Shown here piece after piece: positions 8,370 through 17,984 of a stretch of 52,568 bases of DNA. The stretch spans positions 1-52,568 of the forward strand of contig NZ_NRHC01000070.1 in the NCBI RefSeq assembly GCF_003585885.1, given 5' to 3'. Source of the stretch: Psittacicella hinzii (GTDB taxonomy: Bacteria; Pseudomonadota; Gammaproteobacteria; Enterobacterales; Psittacicellaceae). The position numbers were made by a program, and so were the translations under genes. The notes below the pieces were generated by a model. The model was not told the origin of the DNA, searched no databases, and worked only from the letters and a program-made list of their open reading frames with translations. Every line of letters begins with the position of its first letter. Within the stretch, counting starts at the first letter, position 1.

Positions 8370-9212
8370 ATGAGTAAAGCTCTTTTAGGCATTGCTAAAA
8401 ATGCCGCATTTGCAGGTGCAGAAATTTTACGTGATGGTTTCTACAACCGTAATAACATTCGTGTAGAAACAAAAGGAATTAACGATTACGTAAGCAATAT
8501 CGACAAAGCTTCAGAAGAAGCAATTATTGCTGTAATCAAAAGAGCATATCCTGAAGATTTTATCGTTGCAGAAGAAACTGCTGCAAAATACACTCCAAAA
8601 CAATACAAAGTTGCAGGTAAACGTACTTGGATTATTGATCCATTAGACGGTACTCGTAACTTTATTATGGGTAACCCACATTTTGCAGTATCGATTGCGG
8701 TGCAAGAAAATGGTGAAACTGTAGCAGCAGTAGTATTCAACCCTATTACAGACGAACTTTATACAGCATCAAAAGGTAACGGTGCATTCTTAAACGACCG
8801 TCGTTTACGTTTAGAACCACATGCCAAAGGTTCAGGTTTAACAGGTAAAATTATTACTACAGGTTACGCTTTTAAAGAGCCACAACGTTTACAACGTCAG
8901 TTAGAAGTTTTACCTTTACTATTTAACCAAGGTATGGCTGACGTACGTCGTTTAGGTGCTGCAGCTTTAGATCTTTGCTATGTAGCAGCTGGTCGTTTTG
9001 ACGGTTTCTTTGAAGAAGGCATTAAACCTTGGGATATTGCTGCCGGTGATCTAATTGCACGTGAAGCTAATGCAATTGTAACTGACTTCCAAGGCGGAAA
9101 TCGTTATTTAGAAAATGACGAAGTTATCGCTGGTAACATTGAAGTAGTTAAAGCTATTGCTAAAATTATCCACGGCGTAACCCGTCTACACAATTTAGCA
9201 AATGCTGGCTAA
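8370..9212 (+). CDS. suhB: Inositol-1-monophosphatase SuhB
   Basis: Member of the metal-dependent inositol monophosphatase family. In gammaproteobacteria SuhB also joins the NusA/NusB antitermination complex that promotes rRNA transcription and folding. The 280-residue protein has the family metal-site motifs: E68-E69 (VAEET), D90-P-L-D93-G-T and a later WDIAAGDLIA. The third-site loop reads DGTRNF, where DGTTNF is usual; the metal-binding aspartates are intact. The length is close to the 267 residues of the E. coli enzyme. It is transcribed alone, between an extended -10 promoter and a strong terminator at 9265. Only AGAAG precedes the ATG, a weak ribosome binding site. Confidence 0.92.
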   Translation: MSKALLGIAKNAAFAGAEILRDGFYNRNNIRVETKGINDYVSNIDKASEEAIIAVIKRAYPEDFIVAEETAAKYTPKQYKVAGKRTWIIDPLDGTRNFIMGNPHFAVSIAVQENGETVAAVVFNPITDELYTASKGNGAFLNDRRLRLEPHAKGSGLTGKIITTGYAFKEPQRLQRQLEVLPLLFNQGMADVRRLGAAALDLCYVAAGRFDGFFEEGIKPWDIAAGDLIAREANAIVTDFQGGNRYLENDEVIAGNIEVVKAIAKIIHGVTRLHNLANAG

Positions 9213-9264
9213 GCAAACAATTACCACTTAAAAAATTATTTCGACTTAGCAAACAAACAATTAC

Positions 9265-9296
9265 AAAAAAAGGAACGAAGCTCTCGTTCCTTTTTT
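9265..9296. terminator. Rho-independent terminator after suhB
   Basis: GGAACGA (9272-9278) pairs with TCGTTCC (9284-9290) around a 5-nt loop, with a flanking A-run before and a six-T run after. The A/T flanks make it work in either orientation. Confidence 0.9.
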
Positions 9297-9332
9297 CTAA
9301 TTAAAAAACAAGTAAAAAATAGTTTTTTACGC

Positions 9333-9338
9333 TATAAT
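9333..9338 (+). promoter_or_regulatory. Probable -10 box of rlmN
   Basis: TATAAT lies 67 nt before the rlmN ATG, directly after the suhB terminator. No good -35 was seen. Confidence 0.45.
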
Positions 9339-9405
9339 ATTGCCCGATCAAATAGAAGCTATTTATTTCCTATCTAAGGATCAATATTCAATTTTTTAAC
9401 TATCA

Positions 9406-10521
9406 ATGAATAAAGTAAATCTTTTAAATTTTGATGCCCAAGAGCTCAAAAATTACTTACAAGAACAAGGGCATAAACCATTTCGTGCACAACAGCTAAT
9501 GAAATGGATTTACCACCATGGGGTGGATAATTTTGAACAAATGACTAATATCTCTAAAGATATGCGTCAGTTCTTACAAGAGCAATGCGAAATCAAAGCT
9601 CCAGAAATTGCCGTAGAGCAAATCTCTGCCGATGGCACAATTAAATGGGCTATGCAAGTGGGTGAACAACAAATTGAAACTGTGTTTATCCCAGAAACTG
9701 ATCGTGGAACTCTGTGTGTTTCTTCACAAGTAGGTTGTGCTCTGCAATGTACTTTCTGTTCAACTGCCCAACAAGGTTTTAATAAAAATCTAACAGTTGC
9801 AGAAATTATCGGTCAAGTTTGGCGTGCAAATCAACGTATCAAAGAACTTGGTACTTATGGTGAGCGCCCAATTACTAACGTGGTAATGATGGGGATGGGA
9901 GAACCTTTACTAAACGTAAATAACGTTTTACCAGCTCTACGTATTATGTTAGATGACCTTGGCTATGGTTTATCTAAACGTCGCGTTACTATTTCAACTT
10001 CAGGCGTAGTTCCTGCACTTGATATTATCGCGGGTAAAATCGACTGTGCTCTGGCAATTTCCCTGCACGCACCAAACGATGCTCTGCGTGATGAAATTGT
10101 ACCGATTAACAAAAAGTACAATATCGCGACTTTCCTAGCGGCTGTCCAACGCTTTATTGCCAAAGCTCCAGCTAACCGTGGTAAAGTAACAGTTGAGTAC
10201 GTGATGTTAGATCATGTAAATGATTCAATGGATCAAGCACATGAGTTAGCGCAACTACTCAAAGATGTTCCGTGTAAAATTAACTTAATTCCATGGAACC
10301 CATTCCCTGGTGCTCCTTACGGACGTTCATCTAATTCGCGTATTGACCGTTTCCAAAAAGTTCTTACTGAACAATACAACATGGTCGTAACTGTACGTAA
10401 AACTCGTGGTGACGATATAGATGCAGCTTGCGGGCAATTAGCCGGAGATGTTATCGACCGTACCAAACGAACTTTACAAAAACGCCAATTAGAAGCTGGC
10501 TTAAAAGTACGTAACCTTTAA
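9406..10521 (+). CDS. rlmN: 23S rRNA/tRNA adenine-C2 methyltransferase RlmN
   Basis: Radical-SAM enzyme that methylates C2 of A2503 in 23S rRNA and A37 of some tRNAs through a protein-bound methyl cysteine. The 371-residue protein shows the cluster motif C111-x3-C115-x2-C118 ([15 protein letters not shown]) and the second catalytic cysteine near the C-terminus (C342, in [12 protein letters not shown]). [10 protein letters not shown] and ISLHAPND are also typical of the family. Length and domain order match E. coli RlmN. No Shine-Dalgarno is visible before the ATG (TTTTTTAACTATCA), although AAGGA occurs about 30 nt further up. It lies alone between suhB and serS with its own -10 box. Confidence 0.96.
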   Translation: MNKVNLLNFDAQELKNYLQEQGHKPFRAQQLMKWIYHHGVDNFEQMTNISKDMRQFLQEQCEIKAPEIAVEQISADGTIKWAMQVGEQQIETVFIPETDRGTLCVSSQVGCALQCTFCSTAQQGFNKNLTVAEIIGQVWRANQRIKELGTYGERPITNVVMMGMGEPLLNVNNVLPALRIMLDDLGYGLSKRRVTISTSGVVPALDIIAGKIDCALAISLHAPNDALRDEIVPINKKYNIATFLAAVQRFIAKAPANRGKVTVEYVMLDHVNDSMDQAHELAQLLKDVPCKINLIPWNPFPGAPYGRSSNSRIDRFQKVLTEQYNMVVTVRKTRGDDIDAACGQLAGDVIDRTKRTLQKRQLEAGLKVRNL

Positions 10522-10556
10522 GCAAAAATATCGCTAAACTCTTTTACAAATAACGA

Positions 10557-10562
10557 TATAAT
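10557..10562 (+). promoter_or_regulatory. Probable -10 box of serS
   Basis: TATAAT lies 45 nt upstream of the serS ATG in the 86-nt gap after rlmN. No clear -35 and no terminator separate the two genes, so read-through from rlmN is also possible. Confidence 0.45.
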
Positions 10563-10607
10563 AAATTAGTTAATTCTAAACAATTACACTATTTAGGAAG
10601 ATTCAAA

Positions 10608-11909
10608 ATGTTAGATCCAGTTTTACTACGTACGCAAACTGAAGAGGTTGCTCGTCTTTTAAAAGCAAAACGTAATGTTGATTTAGATGTAGAGTTAATT
10701 AAATCTTTAGAAGCACAAAGATCAACTTTACAAACATCGACTGAATCTACGCAAGCAAAACGTAACGAACTAGCTGCGCAAGTTGGTCGTTTACGTGCAC
10801 AAGGGCAAAATGCAGATGATCTAATTGCCCAAGCAAATGAACTTGCAACTAACTTAGATCAAGACAAAGCTAAATTAGCGCAAGTACAACAACAATTATT
10901 TGATATTGCTTCACGTTTACCTAACTTACCTGCAGCTGACGTGCCTGAAGGTAAAGATGAAAACGACAATGTTGAAATTAAACGTTGGGGTACACCTCGT
11001 ACTTTTGATTTTGAAGTAAAAGATCACGTTGATTTAGGTGAATTAACTTACGGTATTGACTTCAAATCAGCTGCTCGTTTAACTGGTTCTCGCTTTGTAG
11101 TATTCAAAAGTGATGTAGCACGTTTACACCGTGCCCTAATTCAGTTCATGCTAGACGAGCACTATGCTGCTGGCTACCAAGAAGTTTACGTTCCTTACAT
11201 GGTGAACGCTGAAACTTTATTTGGTACAGGTCAATTACCAAAATTTGCTGAAGATCTATTCCAAATTAAACCAATTGACGATCAAGGTGATAAAGTTTAC
11301 TACTTAATCCCTACAGCAGAAGTACCGGTAACTAACCTAGTAGCTGATTCTATTACTGAAGATAAAGAATTACCATTACGTTATTGTGCACATACACCAT
11401 GCTTCCGTTCTGAAGCAGGTAGCTATGGTCGTGATACTCGTGGTTGTATCCGTCTACACCAATTTGAAAAAGTAGAATTAGTACACATTACTAAACCAGA
11501 AGATTCAATGGAACAGTTAGAAAAACTAACTTTACAAGCAGAATCTATCTTAGAAAAATTAGGTTTAGCATACCGTCGTATCGTTCTATGTACTGGTGAC
11601 ATGGGCTTTAGTTCAACAAAAACTTACGACTTAGAAGTTTGGTTACCAGCACAAAACACTTACCGTGAAATCTCTTCATGTTCAAACATGGGTGACTTCC
11701 AAGCTCGTCGTATGAAAGCACGTTTCCGTCGTGAAGGTAGCAAAAAACCTGAACTAGTTCATACTTTAAACGGTTCTGGTTTAGCATTATCACGTACTTT
11801 AGTAGCAGTATTAGAAAACTATCAACAAGCTGATGGTTCAATTGTAATTCCTGAAGTATTACGTAAATACATGCACGGTCAAGAAGTGATCAACGTAGTG
11901 AAAAAATAA
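10608..11909 (+). CDS. serS: Seryl-tRNA synthetase
   Basis: Class II aminoacyl-tRNA synthetase that charges tRNA-Ser and tRNA-Sec. The 433-residue protein has the N-terminal antiparallel coiled-coil arm (about residues 30-105, rich in Gln/Ala/Lys heptads) that grips the long variable arm of tRNA-Ser. The catalytic domain follows, with motif 2 ([15 protein letters not shown]) and motif 3 ([20 protein letters not shown]). The length equals the usual bacterial enzyme. AGGA lies 8 nt before the ATG. A perfect 13-bp terminator hairpin follows 11 nt after the stop. Nothing unusual was seen. Confidence 0.97.
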   Translation: MLDPVLLRTQTEEVARLLKAKRNVDLDVELIKSLEAQRSTLQTSTESTQAKRNELAAQVGRLRAQGQNADDLIAQANELATNLDQDKAKLAQVQQQLFDIASRLPNLPAADVPEGKDENDNVEIKRWGTPRTFDFEVKDHVDLGELTYGIDFKSAARLTGSRFVVFKSDVARLHRALIQFMLDEHYAAGYQEVYVPYMVNAETLFGTGQLPKFAEDLFQIKPIDDQGDKVYYLIPTAEVPVTNLVADSITEDKELPLRYCAHTPCFRSEAGSYGRDTRGCIRLHQFEKVELVHITKPEDSMEQLEKLTLQAESILEKLGLAYRRIVLCTGDMGFSSTKTYDLEVWLPAQNTYREISSCSNMGDFQARRMKARFRREGSKKPELVHTLNGSGLALSRTLVAVLENYQQADGSIVIPEVLRKYMHGQEVINVVKK

Positions 11910-11920
11910 TTTTTCCACTA

Positions 11921-11949
11921 AAAAAGGAGTTCCTTAGGAACTCCTTTTT
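11921..11949. terminator. Rho-independent terminator after serS
   Basis: AAAAAGGAGTTCC and GGAACTCCTTTTT form a perfect 13-bp stem around TTA, ending in a five-T run. Confidence 0.93.
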
Positions 11950-11992
11950 GCTATCTCTACATTTGTCGTAAGACCAAATTAAATTAAGCAAA

Positions 11993-12030
11993 GTCAGACA
12001 ATACAGGTCAGACAATACAGGTCAGACAAG
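11993..12030. repeat. 14-bp tandem repeat, about 2.7 copies
   Basis: GTCAGACAATACAG occurs at 11993 and 12007, followed by a partial third copy (GTCAGACAAG). Confidence 0.85.
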
Positions 12031-12063
12031 AAAGATCTGAAAATTTCATAACGAGCAATACCT

Positions 12064-12098
12064 CCAAATGTTAGTTTTTCGTTTTGTCTAGCATTTGG
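12064..12098. promoter_or_regulatory. Hairpin upstream of kdsA promoter
   Basis: CCAAATGTTAG pairs with CTAGCATTTGG (one G-U) around a 13-nt loop. No U-run follows. It lies about 100 nt upstream of the -10 box, so it would be a DNA site rather than part of the kdsA leader. Confidence 0.35.
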
Positions 12099-12169
12099 GG
12101 CATAGCTCATTCAGACTAAACTAGCGCAATGCAAAAACATGACTTAAGTCACACTTTGCTATAAGCTTT

Positions 12170-13072
<903 letters not shown>

Positions 13073-13088
13073 TTAACGAGGTTTTCCC

Positions 13089-14042
13089 ATGTTAAATGTA
13101 GTTTTTTTAGATGCTCTACACTACCCAAATAATTACCAATTGAAAAAACTAGACTTTGAACACAATTGGATTAGCTATCCTTACACTCTTCCAGAGCAAA
13201 CTTTTGAGCGTAGTAAAGAAGCGGATATTATTATCTCTTCAAAAGTAGTTTTAGATCGCCCTACGTTAGAACGTTTAGCAGAGATTGGTCGTTTAAAATT
13301 AATTCAAATCCCAGCAACGGGAACTAACAACGTTGATTTAGAAGCTGCTAAAGAGCTAGGCATTGCTGTACAAAACGTTGAAGGCTACTCATCTAACTCT
13401 GTAGCTGAGCACGTAATTGGTTTTATTTTTAACTTATCACGTAGCTACCACGGTTGGTCACGTGATCAATTACAAGCTCGTTGGTCAGAGCAAAAATGCT
13501 TTACTTACTATGATTACCCAATTTTTGATATTGCTGGTAAAACATTAACTATTGTTGGTAGAGGTAATATCGGTAATCTAGTAGCAGAAAAAGCTAAAGC
13601 GCTAGGTATGAAAGTTATCTTTGCTGAACGCCACAATGCTGAAGAAGTTCGTCCTGGCTATGTTGAATTCAAAACTGCTATTGCTCAAGCTGACTACATT
13701 ACCTTACACTGTCCACTAACTCCTTCAACAGTTGAATTAGTTAACCAAGACTTTATCAACCTAATGAAGAAAACAGCATTCTTAATTAACACCGGTCGTG
13801 GTGGTTTAATTAACGAAGCAGTATTAGCACAAGCTTTAAAAGAGCGTCGTATTGCAGGTGCAGCTTTAGATGTTCTAAGCACAGAACCACCAGCAAAAGA
13901 CAATCCATTAGTACTTGCAGGCTTAGATGAGTACAACTTATTTATCACTCCACACAATGCCTTTGCAAGTGAACAATCTTTACGTAAATTAGCTGATTTA
14001 ATGGTTGATCACATCAATACTTTTGTGAAAAACAACTACTAA
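13089..14042 (+). CDS. hprA: D-2-hydroxyacid dehydrogenase, HprA-like
   Basis: NAD-dependent reductase of the D-isomer-specific 2-hydroxyacid dehydrogenase family, most like hydroxypyruvate/glycerate dehydrogenase. In the 317-residue protein the nucleotide fold is at about 150-175 (VGRGNIG in place of GxGxxG). The catalytic set follows: Arg in NTGRGGLINE, Glu in STEPP and His in TPHNA. ATGTNNVD and VAEHVIGF are also typical. GAGG lies 9 nt before the ATG. It follows kdsA after 16 nt, an operon partner that is not obviously related in pathway. A bidirectional terminator closes the unit. The symbol is by best family resemblance; a different 2-oxoacid substrate is possible. Confidence 0.8.
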   Translation: MLNVVFLDALHYPNNYQLKKLDFEHNWISYPYTLPEQTFERSKEADIIISSKVVLDRPTLERLAEIGRLKLIQIPATGTNNVDLEAAKELGIAVQNVEGYSSNSVAEHVIGFIFNLSRSYHGWSRDQLQARWSEQKCFTYYDYPIFDIAGKTLTIVGRGNIGNLVAEKAKALGMKVIFAERHNAEEVRPGYVEFKTAIAQADYITLHCPLTPSTVELVNQDFINLMKKTAFLINTGRGGLINEAVLAQALKERRIAGAALDVLSTEPPAKDNPLVLAGLDEYNLFITPHNAFASEQSLRKLADLMVDHINTFVKNNY

Positions 14043-14062
14043 TTTGCTAATTCAAGCTTTGA

Positions 14063-14104
14063 GCTCTAAGCTCTAAGCTCTAAGCTCTAAGCTCTAAGCT
14101 CTAA
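14063..14104. repeat. 7-bp tandem repeat, 6 copies
   Basis: GCTCTAA is repeated six times without a change, starting 20 bp after the dehydrogenase stop codon and ending 35 bp before the terminator stem. An array this uniform should vary in copy number between isolates. Confidence 0.95.
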
Positions 14105-14139
14105 GCATAAAATCATCTTAAACAAAGTAAAAAAAACAG

Positions 14140-14181
14140 ATAGAGGTAAAGGGAAGTTATCCAACTCCCCTTTACCTCTAT
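14140..14181. terminator. Bidirectional terminator between convergent genes
   Basis: ATAGAGGTAAAGGG pairs perfectly with CCCTTTACCTCTAT. The arms extend inward with one mismatch (AAGTT against AACTC) to about 20 bp around ATCC. A-rich sequence precedes and T-rich sequence follows, so it serves the dehydrogenase on the plus strand and sapF on the minus strand. Confidence 0.92.
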
Positions 14182-14191
14182 TTTTGTTTGG

Positions 14192-15010
14192 CTAGAATTC
14201 TTTAAAGCTAAACAACCAGTTTGAAGCTTTAAGACGATGACCAAAGTAACTTTTTACTAAACGATTAGTAAATTCATTACAACTATTCGTGAGAACATCA
14301 TAAGTCTTACCCAAATCCTCAATTACCCCACCTTGTAAAATCATTACACGATCAGTCACGTGTTTAATAATTCCTAACTCCGAAGTAATGAGAATTATAG
14401 TCTTACCGACTTCTTGTAACTTCAATAAAAGGTTAACTAGTACCCCATTGAACGATAAGTCACAAGTCGCAAAAATATCGTCAACGATAATAATCTCTGG
14501 GTCAAGAATCAGCGCATGCGCTAAACAAACCAAAGCTTTTTCTTGGTTATTAAGACGTTTTAATGGCTTATTAATCAAGTCACTTGGTGCCTCAAGAAAA
14601 TGCAAGGTCTCACTAATCTGTTTAATTAGATCAGTTTGACTTTCTTTTTCTCCATGCACTAGTTTTAAAGGTAAGGCTAAGAATTCAGCGACATTACGCG
14701 CCAAGAAAAAACTATCAATCAACTCTATTTTGGCAAGACGAATATGCTCACGACGATATTTACTATCGCCGTGTAAAAGAGGACGATTGGCAAAAATAAT
14801 TTCCCCATCATCAGGTTCAACTAATCCCACTAGCATGTTGGCAATAGTTGATTTCCCACAAGAGTTATGTCCCGTAATCCCAAATATCTCTCCCTGTTTT
14901 ACTTTAAAACTTACTTTGTCGACCGCAATAAATTTCTTACGAAAAAACTTCGACTCAGTATAGGATTTAAATAAATGGTTAACTACGAGAATGTCTTTAC
15001 TAGCTTGCAT
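14192..15010 (-). CDS. sapF: SapF-like ABC ATPase, motifs degenerate
   Basis: Homologue of SapF, an ATPase of the Sap peptide/putrescine ABC transporter. Resemblance to E. coli SapF runs through the whole 272 residues, including YRREHIRLA and the C-terminal NRLVKSYFGHRLKASNW. Walker A is intact (G47-HNSC-GKS54). The other ATPase elements are not: the Q-loop reads KIELI without glutamine, the signature is LNNQE instead of LSGGQ, Walker B is IIIVDD with Asp178 where the catalytic Glu should be, and the switch histidine is Glu211 (ITSELG). It probably binds but hydrolyses ATP poorly. Its ATG lies inside the end of the preceding glycosyltransferase-like gene (11-nt overlap), so translation is coupled. 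Confidence 0.75.
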   Translation of the reverse strand: MQASKDILVVNHLFKSYTESKFFRKKFIAVDKVSFKVKQGEIFGITGHNSCGKSTIANMLVGLVEPDDGEIIFANRPLLHGDSKYRREHIRLAKIELIDSFFLARNVAEFLALPLKLVHGEKESQTDLIKQISETLHFLEAPSDLINKPLKRLNNQEKALVCLAHALILDPEIIIVDDIFATCDLSFNGVLVNLLLKLQEVGKTIILITSELGIIKHVTDRVMILQGGVIEDLGKTYDVLTNSCNEFTNRLVKSYFGHRLKASNWLFSFKEF

Positions 15011-16451
15011 AAGCTTTCTCTGGTGCTTGAGTATTTTCTACTTGCCCTTTACCTTGCATGCCTTGGTTTGCATTTTCAGTTTGACCTTGAGCTTTGCTGT
15101 TTGCGTTTGTTTCCGCTTGAGCTTGCTCTTTATCTTTTGCTTCTAAACGTAATTGCGCATAGAAATCACGTAGTACTTTAAAAGCATGCGCACGACGGAA
15201 GTCCATATTTTGGCAATAGCTTAAGAGAAGATCAGTCGAGTTAAATAGTTCACTTTCGGCTAAATCTGGGCACTTGTTTACTAACTCTTGGTAAACTTTT
15301 GAAGTTAAGAATTTCTGATACTCTAAACCTACAGGGAGTTCACTACAGTTGCCTGTATGTACGTGTTTTAAGTACTTGAAGTGAATAGCGTTTAACATTC
15401 CAGTAAAGTTTGCCGGAATCTCACGCATTGAATGTTGCGCGTATCTTTGCGCACTTGAAGTTGAGCGACTATATGAAGCAATACTTGCTTTAAAGGTATT
15501 TTTGGTATCACGTTTAATAAACGGATACTTAATAAAATGCCCAAGAGCTTTTAAAGACTGTTTAAAGCTAACTTTACTGGTCTCTGGTGATTCAAAGAAG
15601 TAAACTTCTTTAGCACGATTTTCTTCAATCACCATTCCCACACGCACATATTTCGCTTTTACTAAAAAGTTACTTGATTGTAGTTTACTACGTAGGTAGT
15701 AAACTGTGTCACTTTCTGGCGTATAGTGTAAATCCAGTTTAACAAAGTAGTTTACTTTGAAATGATTTGCTGGGTTAGCAATAATTGTTTGTAACTGTTT
15801 ACTTAATAAAGTTGCGTCGTAAATTTGGTCAGCATCGGCTTTAAACAGCCAAGGATCTAGATCACCATTTTTACGCGCTAAATTCATTAGAGCTTCAAGA
15901 CCAAAGTTAGTGAAAGCGTCTAAGTAGTTTTCACGATTAACTTTATCTAACTGGCTATAGATTGGGTGATTACCATGGTAAACCGGATAAGGATAGATTA
16001 CCAGTTCAAAGCCTGGATTTTGCGCCACAAACTCTGCAGCTACTTGCAGCGAGCCATCGTCTTGTAAACCATCAGCAGTTGGATGGGTAATTAACACCCC
16101 TTTACTAATACTTGGTAGTAAAGAGTTTAAACTTTGTTTTAAAGTTAAAACTTCGTTATTAAAACGAATTAGAGCATAAACTTCTTGTTCAGCAAAATCT
16201 TGGTCGCCAGTTTCTTCTAACCAGTCAACAAGATTACTTAGGCTAGAATCAACTAAAGGAGTATCTTCTTCAGGTTCTAATGCTAATTCTGGTGACGAGA
16301 AGTTTGAAACTACTCGGTTCCCACATTGATCAAAATTAAAAAATTGGTAAGCTTGGTCTGCAGCTTCTAAACGATTAGCAAGTTCTTGTTCAAGATCTTG
16401 CAGTTCATTTTGGCAATTTGCCGAAATTGGATTGATTTCTTTATCTGACAT
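15000..16451 (-). CDS. Putative GT-A glycosyltransferase inserted in the sap cluster
   Basis: The 483-residue protein has an N-terminal acidic region of about 90 residues. A GT-A-like domain follows: ALIRFNNEVLTLKQSLNSLL is the opening strand and helix of family 2-type enzymes, DGSLQVAAEF follows, and a DxD (LFKADADQIYD, near residue 206) would bind the metal-sugar nucleotide. The last 50 residues are a Gln/Asn/Ala/Glu-rich low-complexity tail. AAGGG precedes the ATG. It has its own probable promoter at 16584 and is separated from sapD by a terminator, yet overlaps sapF by 11 nt. The position between sapD and sapF is unexpected. A LOS glycosyltransferase is the best guess; the family is not certain. 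Confidence 0.6.
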   Translation of the reverse strand: MSDKEINPISANCQNELQDLEQELANRLEAADQAYQFFNFDQCGNRVVSNFSSPELALEPEEDTPLVDSSLSNLVDWLEETGDQDFAEQEVYALIRFNNEVLTLKQSLNSLLPSISKGVLITHPTADGLQDDGSLQVAAEFVAQNPGFELVIYPYPVYHGNHPIYSQLDKVNRENYLDAFTNFGLEALMNLARKNGDLDPWLFKADADQIYDATLLSKQLQTIIANPANHFKVNYFVKLDLHYTPESDTVYYLRSKLQSSNFLVKAKYVRVGMVIEENRAKEVYFFESPETSKVSFKQSLKALGHFIKYPFIKRDTKNTFKASIASYSRSTSSAQRYAQHSMREIPANFTGMLNAIHFKYLKHVHTGNCSELPVGLEYQKFLTSKVYQELVNKCPDLAESELFNSTDLLLSYCQNMDFRRAHAFKVLRDFYAQLRLEAKDKEQAQAETNANSKAQGQTENANQGMQGKGQVENTQAPEKAYAS

Positions 16452-16583
16452 TGTCTTTTTACCCTTTGTATCTTAGGTTAAAAGTTTCCATTGGAGGTTA
16501 ATGACTTGGTGAGTAACCTCTTTTTATATAAGTGGAACTGGCAGAATCACTCTGGCAATAAAATATATTTTAGTGTTTATACT

Positions 16584-16589
16584 ATTATA
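16584..16589 (-). promoter_or_regulatory. Probable -10 box for the glycosyltransferase-sapF unit
   Basis: TATAAT on the minus strand lies about 130 nt before the ATG at 16451. The leader would include the hairpin at 16494-16520. Confidence 0.4.
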
Positions 16590-16680
16590 TAGTTTGTTTA
16601 TGTTATTTCTAGAAGTTTTTATAGCTTTTCACCTGATATTTACCGCAATAATTTTTTTCTTAGAAGTTAATTCTCCAGAA

Positions 16681-16728
16681 AGATGCAAAAAGAGACAGAT
16701 GCAAAAATACACAGATGCAAAAAGCCTC
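16681..16728. repeat. 16-bp tandem repeat, 3 copies
   Basis: AGATGCAAAAAGAGAC recurs at 16681, 16697 and 16713 with changes only in the last bases of the unit. The third copy runs into the terminator stem. Confidence 0.85.
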
Positions 16729-16773
16729 CAACCAACCTAAGTAGCACAAGTGCAACTTAAGCTAGTTTGGAGG
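16725..16773 (-). terminator. Terminator after sapD
   Basis: On the minus strand CCTCCAA (16773-16767) pairs with TTGGAGG (16731-16725) and further inner pairing is possible. CTTTTTGC follows. It begins 5 nt after the sapD stop and should largely separate sapBCD from the downstream sapF. Confidence 0.75.
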
Positions 16774-16778
16774 AGAAG

Positions 16779-17888
16779 TTATAAACTTTTTTCTGCTGCT
16801 ACTTTGAGCATAATTTCTTTTTTGATTTTAGCACGCGTTTCTTTGATCTTTTCAGAGAACTCTGCATCGACATAATCCAACGGATAATGGCACGCAAACT
16901 CATTCGAAACATTCTCACGATCACGCTCTAGTTCCGGCGCCTGCATGCACTTTTTCTGCGCAAACTCACAACGAGGACCAAAACGACAGCCCATAGGAAC
17001 ATTAGTTAGTTCCGGAATTTGTCCTGGAATAGCGTACAACTGCGTTTTATAAATTAGTTGATCACTGGTAAAATCCGGTAAACTTTGCAAAAAGAGCTTA
17101 GTATAAGGATGATGAGCATAGCTGATTAGATCTTTATCATAATCATCTAAGTGCATAAACCTTTCTACTATTTGCCCAAAGTAGAGAATATGCGCTGAAT
17201 GCACTAAACCCTTTACTGTCAAATAGTTGTTACTTAAATACAGAACGGTTTTATTGTAGTTTGCATTCAAACGTTTAAAGAGCGACTGCACCCTTTGTGT
17301 AGAAATCGAGTTTAATCCTGTGGTTGGCTCATCAGCAATTAAGAACAAGGGTTCAGTTACCACCGTCATGGCAATTGCCATTAAGTGTTGCTCGGTTTGC
17401 GATAAGTCTTGGAAATAGCTATTGAGAATAGGTTCAGGTTCTTTAATCCCCATACGCGTAAAAAGGTCTTCGATCTCTTTGAGTTTCTTTTTGCGCTTAT
17501 TCCACATAAATCCTTGCCATTTAGGGCTAAGATCCATACGATCAAGTAATTGAGTAAGGATTTTTTGTGAAGGGTCAATAACGTTTGCTGGATCTTGATC
17601 TATTACCCCCACTAGCTGCGCTAGTGGTTTAGTATCCAAATTACAAACGTCAGTTAAAAGCTCTTTACCATTAAATCTAAAGCTATCACAAGTTATTTGC
17701 CAAGAAGGACGGATATGCCCCCCTAAAATCCTTGCTATCACCGATTTGCCCGAACCCGTCTCCCCTATTAACCCCACAAATTCCCCGTTTTTGATCGTAA
17801 TCGAGAAATTGTCGATTAAAGGTACAGCTGAACCACTATCAGGATCGTTTATTACTACGGTTAAATTTCTTATTTCGAGTAAAGCCAT
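16779..17888 (-). CDS. sapD: SapD-like ABC transporter ATPase
   Basis: Peptide/nickel-type ABC ATPase in the place and with the features of SapD. The 369-residue protein has Walker A (G42ETGSGKS49), Q-loop Q98 (IDQDP), a degenerate signature LSQTEQ (E. coli SapD is also degenerate here) and Walker B FLIADEPTTG with the catalytic Glu187. The switch histidine is replaced by Asn220 (LSNNYL). The C-terminal oligopeptide-transporter extension is present, with CRFGPRCEFAQKKC and a later cysteine. AGGA lies 8 nt before the ATG. It is the last gene of sapB-sapC-sapD; the gap to sapC is 96 nt. SapD also supports Trk potassium uptake in E. coli. Function here is by homology only. Confidence 0.8.
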   Translation of the reverse strand: MALLEIRNLTVVINDPDSGSAVPLIDNFSITIKNGEFVGLIGETGSGKSVIARILGGHIRPSWQITCDSFRFNGKELLTDVCNLDTKPLAQLVGVIDQDPANVIDPSQKILTQLLDRMDLSPKWQGFMWNKRKKKLKEIEDLFTRMGIKEPEPILNSYFQDLSQTEQHLMAIAMTVVTEPLFLIADEPTTGLNSISTQRVQSLFKRLNANYNKTVLYLSNNYLTVKGLVHSAHILYFGQIVERFMHLDDYDKDLISYAHHPYTKLFLQSLPDFTSDQLIYKTQLYAIPGQIPELTNVPMGCRFGPRCEFAQKKCMQAPELERDRENVSNEFACHYPLDYVDAEFSEKIKETRAKIKKEIMLKVAAEKSL

Positions 17889-17984
17889 AGATTTTATCCT
17901 GCTTTTAGCTGGATTTAGATTATTGTACTTAAGTGCTGGTTATGAGTAGTATGTTCACTAAGAACGACAATCCTTTCTCTTACC

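Larger units (their letters stand above)
16452..16778. other. Intergenic between sapD and the glycosyltransferase gene
   Basis: No gene was seen. It contains the sapD terminator (16725-16773), a 16-bp tandem repeat (16681-16728) and a -10 box (16584). A GAGGTTA/TAACCTC inverted repeat at 16494-16520 would form a hairpin in the leader of the glycosyltransferase mRNA. Confidence 0.65.

Noticed and set aside
12064..12098. Riboswitch in front of kdsA
   Set aside because: The hairpin lies upstream of the likely promoter and has no terminator or start-masking partner; no known riboswitch class is recognised.
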